Below the pieces are notes generated by a model. It was not told the DNA's origin. It did not search any database and was given only the letters and a program-made list of their open reading frames with translations. Positions 13,030 to 17,204 of a stretch of DNA of 17,204 nt are shown piece by piece. Location of the stretch: contig JAAAIG010000214.1 of NCBI GenBank assembly GCA_015852425.1, forward strand, positions 1-17,204, read 5' to 3'. The translations under genes and the position numbers were made by a program. The DNA is from Gryganskiella cystojenkinii. Taxonomy: Eukaryota > Mortierellomycota > Mortierellomycetes > Mortierellales > Mortierellaceae. Each line of letters starts with the position of its first letter. Position 1 is the first letter of the stretch.

Positions 13030-16000
13030 ATGAGTCTGTACGACATTATCGAGCAGCAACACGACAGGAACCAAAACTCGGCACAGCTCACCACCACCAA
13101 TAGTCATGCCCAAGGTTCCGGCTGGGAACCTTCCAACCTTGTCTTGGTAAAACAGCACACATACAGGAAGACCCAACTTGCTCCTGTTTGCCTACATGTC
13201 TCGTTTTTGAAAAGAGATTACCAATGAAAAAACGTCATCCTGGCTGGTACTCTCAAAAGAGAAATGTCTGACCATGGAAACAATTTTGATGAATTCTGCA
13301 TTTTAGCTCGAGAATGGATACGTGAACATGGGACTCGCCGAGGACGACCAACCCCTTTTCTTTCTCTCGCCGGTCGTTTATCCCCCTCCCAACAGAATCT
13401 CGGCCATGACTGTTTCCAACAACATTATGTTCATGGCGTTAGAATCTATGCGCCTCTTGCGTATCGACCTCGACAAGCCTGCAGAAGTAGAGGGTATGGC
13501 TAATAGAATTCAAGGTTGGTTTTGTCAGAGGAAACAAAAAAAAATGCGAACTAACAGGTGTCTTTTTTAACTGCGACTATCATTATTATTTTCAAATAGA
13601 TATCGAGATCCCAAGAAGGGCCCAAGAGGGAAGGATCTACAAGATGTTCTTTGATCCGACTGGGCGACACTTGATCATGACTACTGAAAGTGGCGACAAC
13701 TATTATCATTTCAAGAACTGGAAGAAAGCCAAGCTTTTGACCAAGATCAAGGTATATGCCCCTAAGTTCTCTCCACGTGTCATCTTGTCAATTCACAGCA
13801 GAATGTGTGGATGTTGACTCGATACTTTTTTGTATCAATTTAGGGCATTGTCATCGAATCCATTGCCTGGAACCGCTCGACAGACCGTCCCTCGGAATCG
13901 TCGACCAAGGAGTTTTTGATTGGCACCAGGAATGGGCTTGTTTTTGAAGCTGAATTGGAGCCGAACGTGGAGCTTTTCAGAAAGGAAGAACGGTTCTTCA
14001 AGCAGGTCTATTCTCTGCAGGCCAGCATGCCCATCACCGGCATGCGGATGGAGCTATTCCCGGGCAGCTTGCGGAATTATGTCATTGTCGCTGTCACACC
14101 GACTCGTATCTATCAATTCATCGGCAAGGTCTCCCCCGCAGGTGGTCCTGGCATGATTGGAGGCGGTTCTGAAGACAGAGCTATGTTTGAGCACCTCTTT
14201 TCGAAATACGAGGTCAACCCTGGTAAGTGTCTATTACAGAGCTGTCTGTGTGTTCCTCTTTGAACGTAGTTGTCGTGAACTGACACTTGCACGTCTGTTT
14301 ATCTAGGTTTCTCGGAACTTCCCGGAGATTTACCTTATAGTGAATTGCACTTTTTCAGCCCCTTCCAGGAGACGCAGCCCCAGAGCACGGCGAAGACGTT
14401 TGCCTGGTTGACCGGTCCAGGAATCTATCACGGAAACCTGGTCTTTGGTTCTCAGGGTGCAGGAGACTCGGTGATTGACACGCCTCAACTCTTACCTTAC
14501 CCAGCCACCCGGCTCGACCTCGAGATCTCGACTGCAGTGTCCGAAATCCCGATTGCGATCGCACTGACAGAGTTCCATTTCATCCTCCTGTACAAGGAAC
14601 GTATCCGAGCTGTGAACCAACTCAACAACCAGATTGTGTTTGATGAGGTGATCCCAGTCAAGGCCAGAGATGAGGTCATTGGCATGTCGGTCGACACGAG
14701 CATGAACACCTTTTGGGTCTATACTGGATGGACTATGTTCGAGTTGGTGATCACGAAGGAGGACAGGGACGTCTGGGCACTTTACCTCGAGCAAAAACAG
14801 TACGACACGGCTCTCCAATATACCAAGGTGCGCACTCTTTGCGATGCAAACTACTACATAACTAAGAACCGGTGCTTGAGCTTTGACGCTGATGTTTTCG
14901 AGTTTTTTTATTCTTTTCTTTACATAATAGAACCCTGCCCAACGAGACCGTGTGCTAACCTTACAGGCGAATCACAACTTTTCCCAGGGTCGCTTTATGC
15001 TCTCTGCAAAGTACTATGCTCAGTCGACTGTGGCTTTTGAGGAGGTAGCCCTGAAGTTTGTGGAACGGGAAGAACGGGATGCTTTGCGGAGCTACCTTCT
15101 TGCCAAAGTGGACAAATTGCGGAAAGTGGTGAGTCACACTTTGTTCAAAAATAACAAGATGACGGAATGGGTTTGTTAGGAAGACCTCTACTAACAACTC
15201 ACTCTTCGTGCTCTACGTTTTTAACAAACAAATAGGATATCACGCAAAAAACAATTATTTGCACTTGGCTTGTGGAGATTTATCTGAACAAGATGAACCA
15301 ACTCGAAGATCAGACGGAGTCGTCAGCGGCGGACTCGGATGTACAAAATCTTCAGGCGGAGCAGAATGTGCTCGAGGACGAATTCAAGGGCTTCCTCGAG
15401 ACCAACAAGGTACATCGCTTGTAAAACAAAATGGCTACATAAAGGTGGTTATACGAGACTGGACTAACTCATTGTGACGAATTTATCTAGATGTACCTCG
15501 ACAAGAAGACGACATACAAGCTCCTAGCATCTCATGGTCGAACAGATCAGCTGTTGTTCTATGCTGTCTTGATTGGCGACTATGAGCGCGTGATCACGCA
15601 CTGGATCCAGGAAAAGAACTACAGGAACGCGCTCGAAGTGCTCAGCAAACAGGACTCCTTGGATCTCTACTACAGATTCTCGCCTGTTCTGATGGAAAAC
15701 GCCCCCTATGAGACTGTCAGCGCTTGGACTCGTCAACCGAACCTCAACCCCAGAAACCTGATCCCGTCCTTGTTAAAATATGATCACAAGACGCTGGAAC
15801 CCGGAGCACAGAACCAGGCGATTCGTTATTTATCATATGTGGTCACACAGATGGAGAATACGGACCCTGCGATTCATAATTATCTTCTGACGCTGTATGC
15901 GACACAACCGACTCGGGAAGAGAAAGATCTTCTCAAGTTCTTGACCGATGTAAGCTTGTTTTTCTACTTAAATTCTTTTTTGTTTAATTCAGCCTGCTCA

Positions 16001-17204
16001 ATCAATCTAGCGTTCATATTGATGCTTACCTAATTTTAACTTATTTGATCAATAGGGTCGACCGATGCATTATAACCTCGATTATGCTCTCCGAGTCTGC
16101 ACACAAAACAAGCGCATCCAGAGTTGCGTCAACATTTACAGCAGCATGGGTCTCTATGGCGAGGCGGTCGATCTTGCACTCAAGGTATGAGATCTTGCCC
16201 CTGCTATTTTGAATATAAGCCAGTCATCGCATTTGGGCACGACTAACCAAACTTTTACGCAACTGGATAGAACAACGACTTGGAATTGGCTCTTATCAAT
16301 GCAGATAAACCCGAAGATGATGATATCCTGCGTAAATCCCTCTGGCTCAAGATTGCTCGTCACGTCGTCAAGGAAAAGAAGGACATCAAGGCTGCGATGG
16401 AATTCTTAAACGAAACAGACTTGCTCAAGATCGAGGATATCCTGCCGTTTTTCCCAGATTTCGTCCTCATTGACGATTTCAAGGAAGAGATCTGTGTGGC
16501 TCTCGAACGCTATAACGTCCACATCGATGAACTCAAAGCGGACATGGATGAGGCCACAAGAAGTGCCGAGAACATCCGTATCGATGTTCGAGAACTCCGG
16601 TCCAGGTTCGCGGTCGTGGCCTCGACAGAGCGATGTACCTCGTGCGATTTCCCATTATTGACGCGTCAATTTTATATTTTCCCCTGTCAACATACATTCC
16701 ATGCGGATTGTCTGATCAAGAATCTGACGCCGTTCTTGTCAACGAGACAGCTGCGACGTTTGGATGAGTTGCAGGAACAGATCCAGAGCGAGATGCAGAA
16801 TCAACAAAAGATGATGTTGATGAATAGCTCTCATACGTTGCAACCGTTGACCGCTGGGAACCCCGTTTTGAATGGTGTCGATCCTACTGCAGGAACCGGT
16901 GGTGGGCTGAGTCAGTTACCATTGATCGGTCAGACCGGAGCCGCTGTTATGGCGATCGGAGGAGCGCTTGGAGCTGGTGGTAAAGCCATGATGAACGGAG
17001 GAGTTGCGATCGCGACCACAGCCGCCGGGACTGCAGCGGGTGTTTTCAAGGACGTGATCTTCACCGAGAACGGTCACCTCGCAGGAGTACCTCACGGTGG
17101 CGGAATGCTTGGCCTTGGTCTTGGAGGTCATCATCAACCGAACGGTCTGGGCCGCGGTGGTAGTGGCGGAGGAGGCGGGGACGATATGGCGGTGGTGATC
17201 CCGA
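13030..17204 (+). CDS. VPS18: VPS18/Pep3, HOPS-CORVET core subunit (3' end outside window)
   Basis: Class C Vps core protein of the HOPS and CORVET tethering complexes at endosomes and the vacuole, needed for Rab- and SNARE-mediated fusion. Ten exons seen: 13030-13146, 13307-13493, 13600-13751, 13844-14222, 14307-14827, 14967-15128, 15236-15409, 15491-15949, 16056-16184, 16271 to the edge; 1071 codons so far, in frame throughout. The N-terminal Pep3/Vps18 propeller includes LVFEAELEPN, GPGIYHGNLVFGS and EKQYDTALQYTK-like segments (here YLEQKQYDTALQYTK). The clathrin-repeat helices include LLASHGRTDQLLFYAVLIGD and LRKSLWLKIARHVV. The RING-H2 begins at C882 (CTSCDFPLLTRQFYIFPCQ, then HTFHADC to C907). 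The final CxxC pair of the RING has not appeared by the edge, because a Gly/Ala-rich stretch (about residues 940-1071) intervenes. Start context ttcaccATGag is good. Intron 6 has a TACTAAC branch site (15189-15195). Confidence 0.95.

Overview
The window looks like nuclear DNA of a filamentous fungus, probably an early-diverging (Mucoromycota/Mortierella-type) lineage. Genes are packed tightly and split by many short GT-AG introns of about 73 to 250 nt, several with a TACTAAC-like branch site (for example 12099-12105 and 15189-15195). The gene set is eukaryotic. The lineage guess is inference, resting on the intron style, a NACHT/WD40-type remnant at the left edge, and a histone acetyltransferase that carries its own tandem PHD fingers. 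No bacterial operons, CRISPR arrays, rRNA or tRNA genes were seen.

Layout. 1-430 (+): frameshifted C-terminal remnant of a WD40-repeat protein. 431-1600: gene-poor, with a decayed minus-strand coding remnant at 1139-1473. 1629-5060 (-): MYST histone acetyltransferase of the MOZ/KAT6 type, 9 exons, 862 aa. 5638-7153 (-): secreted S1/P1 nuclease, 4 exons, 340 aa, with an 81-bp MITE-like insertion in its second intron. 7727-8561 (-): group II nucleoside diphosphate kinase, NME6-like, 4 exons, 163 aa. 8828-12759 (+): a 16-exon, 883-aa helical-repeat-like protein that I tentatively relate to FIRRM/FLIP (C1orf112, DUF4487), the partner of FIGNL1 in homologous recombination. 13030 to the window end (+): VPS18/Pep3, 10 exons seen, cut by the window edge inside its RING-H2 region.

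All five main gene models were assembled by hand. In every case the exon lengths sum in frame, each junction uses GT-AG, and reading continues through conserved motifs. The genes look like independent housekeeping functions (chromatin, secreted nuclease, nucleotide metabolism, recombination, vacuolar traffic) rather than one pathway. The NDK and the FIRRM-like gene are divergent and share a 266-bp promoter region.

The items most worth a second look are the FIRRM-like gene, the 81-bp inverted-repeat element with a 9-bp target duplication, the in-frame 87-nt intron that splits the second PHD finger, the tyrosine in place of tryptophan at the predicted mature N-terminus of the nuclease, and the Gly/Ala-rich insertion inside the VPS18 RING.
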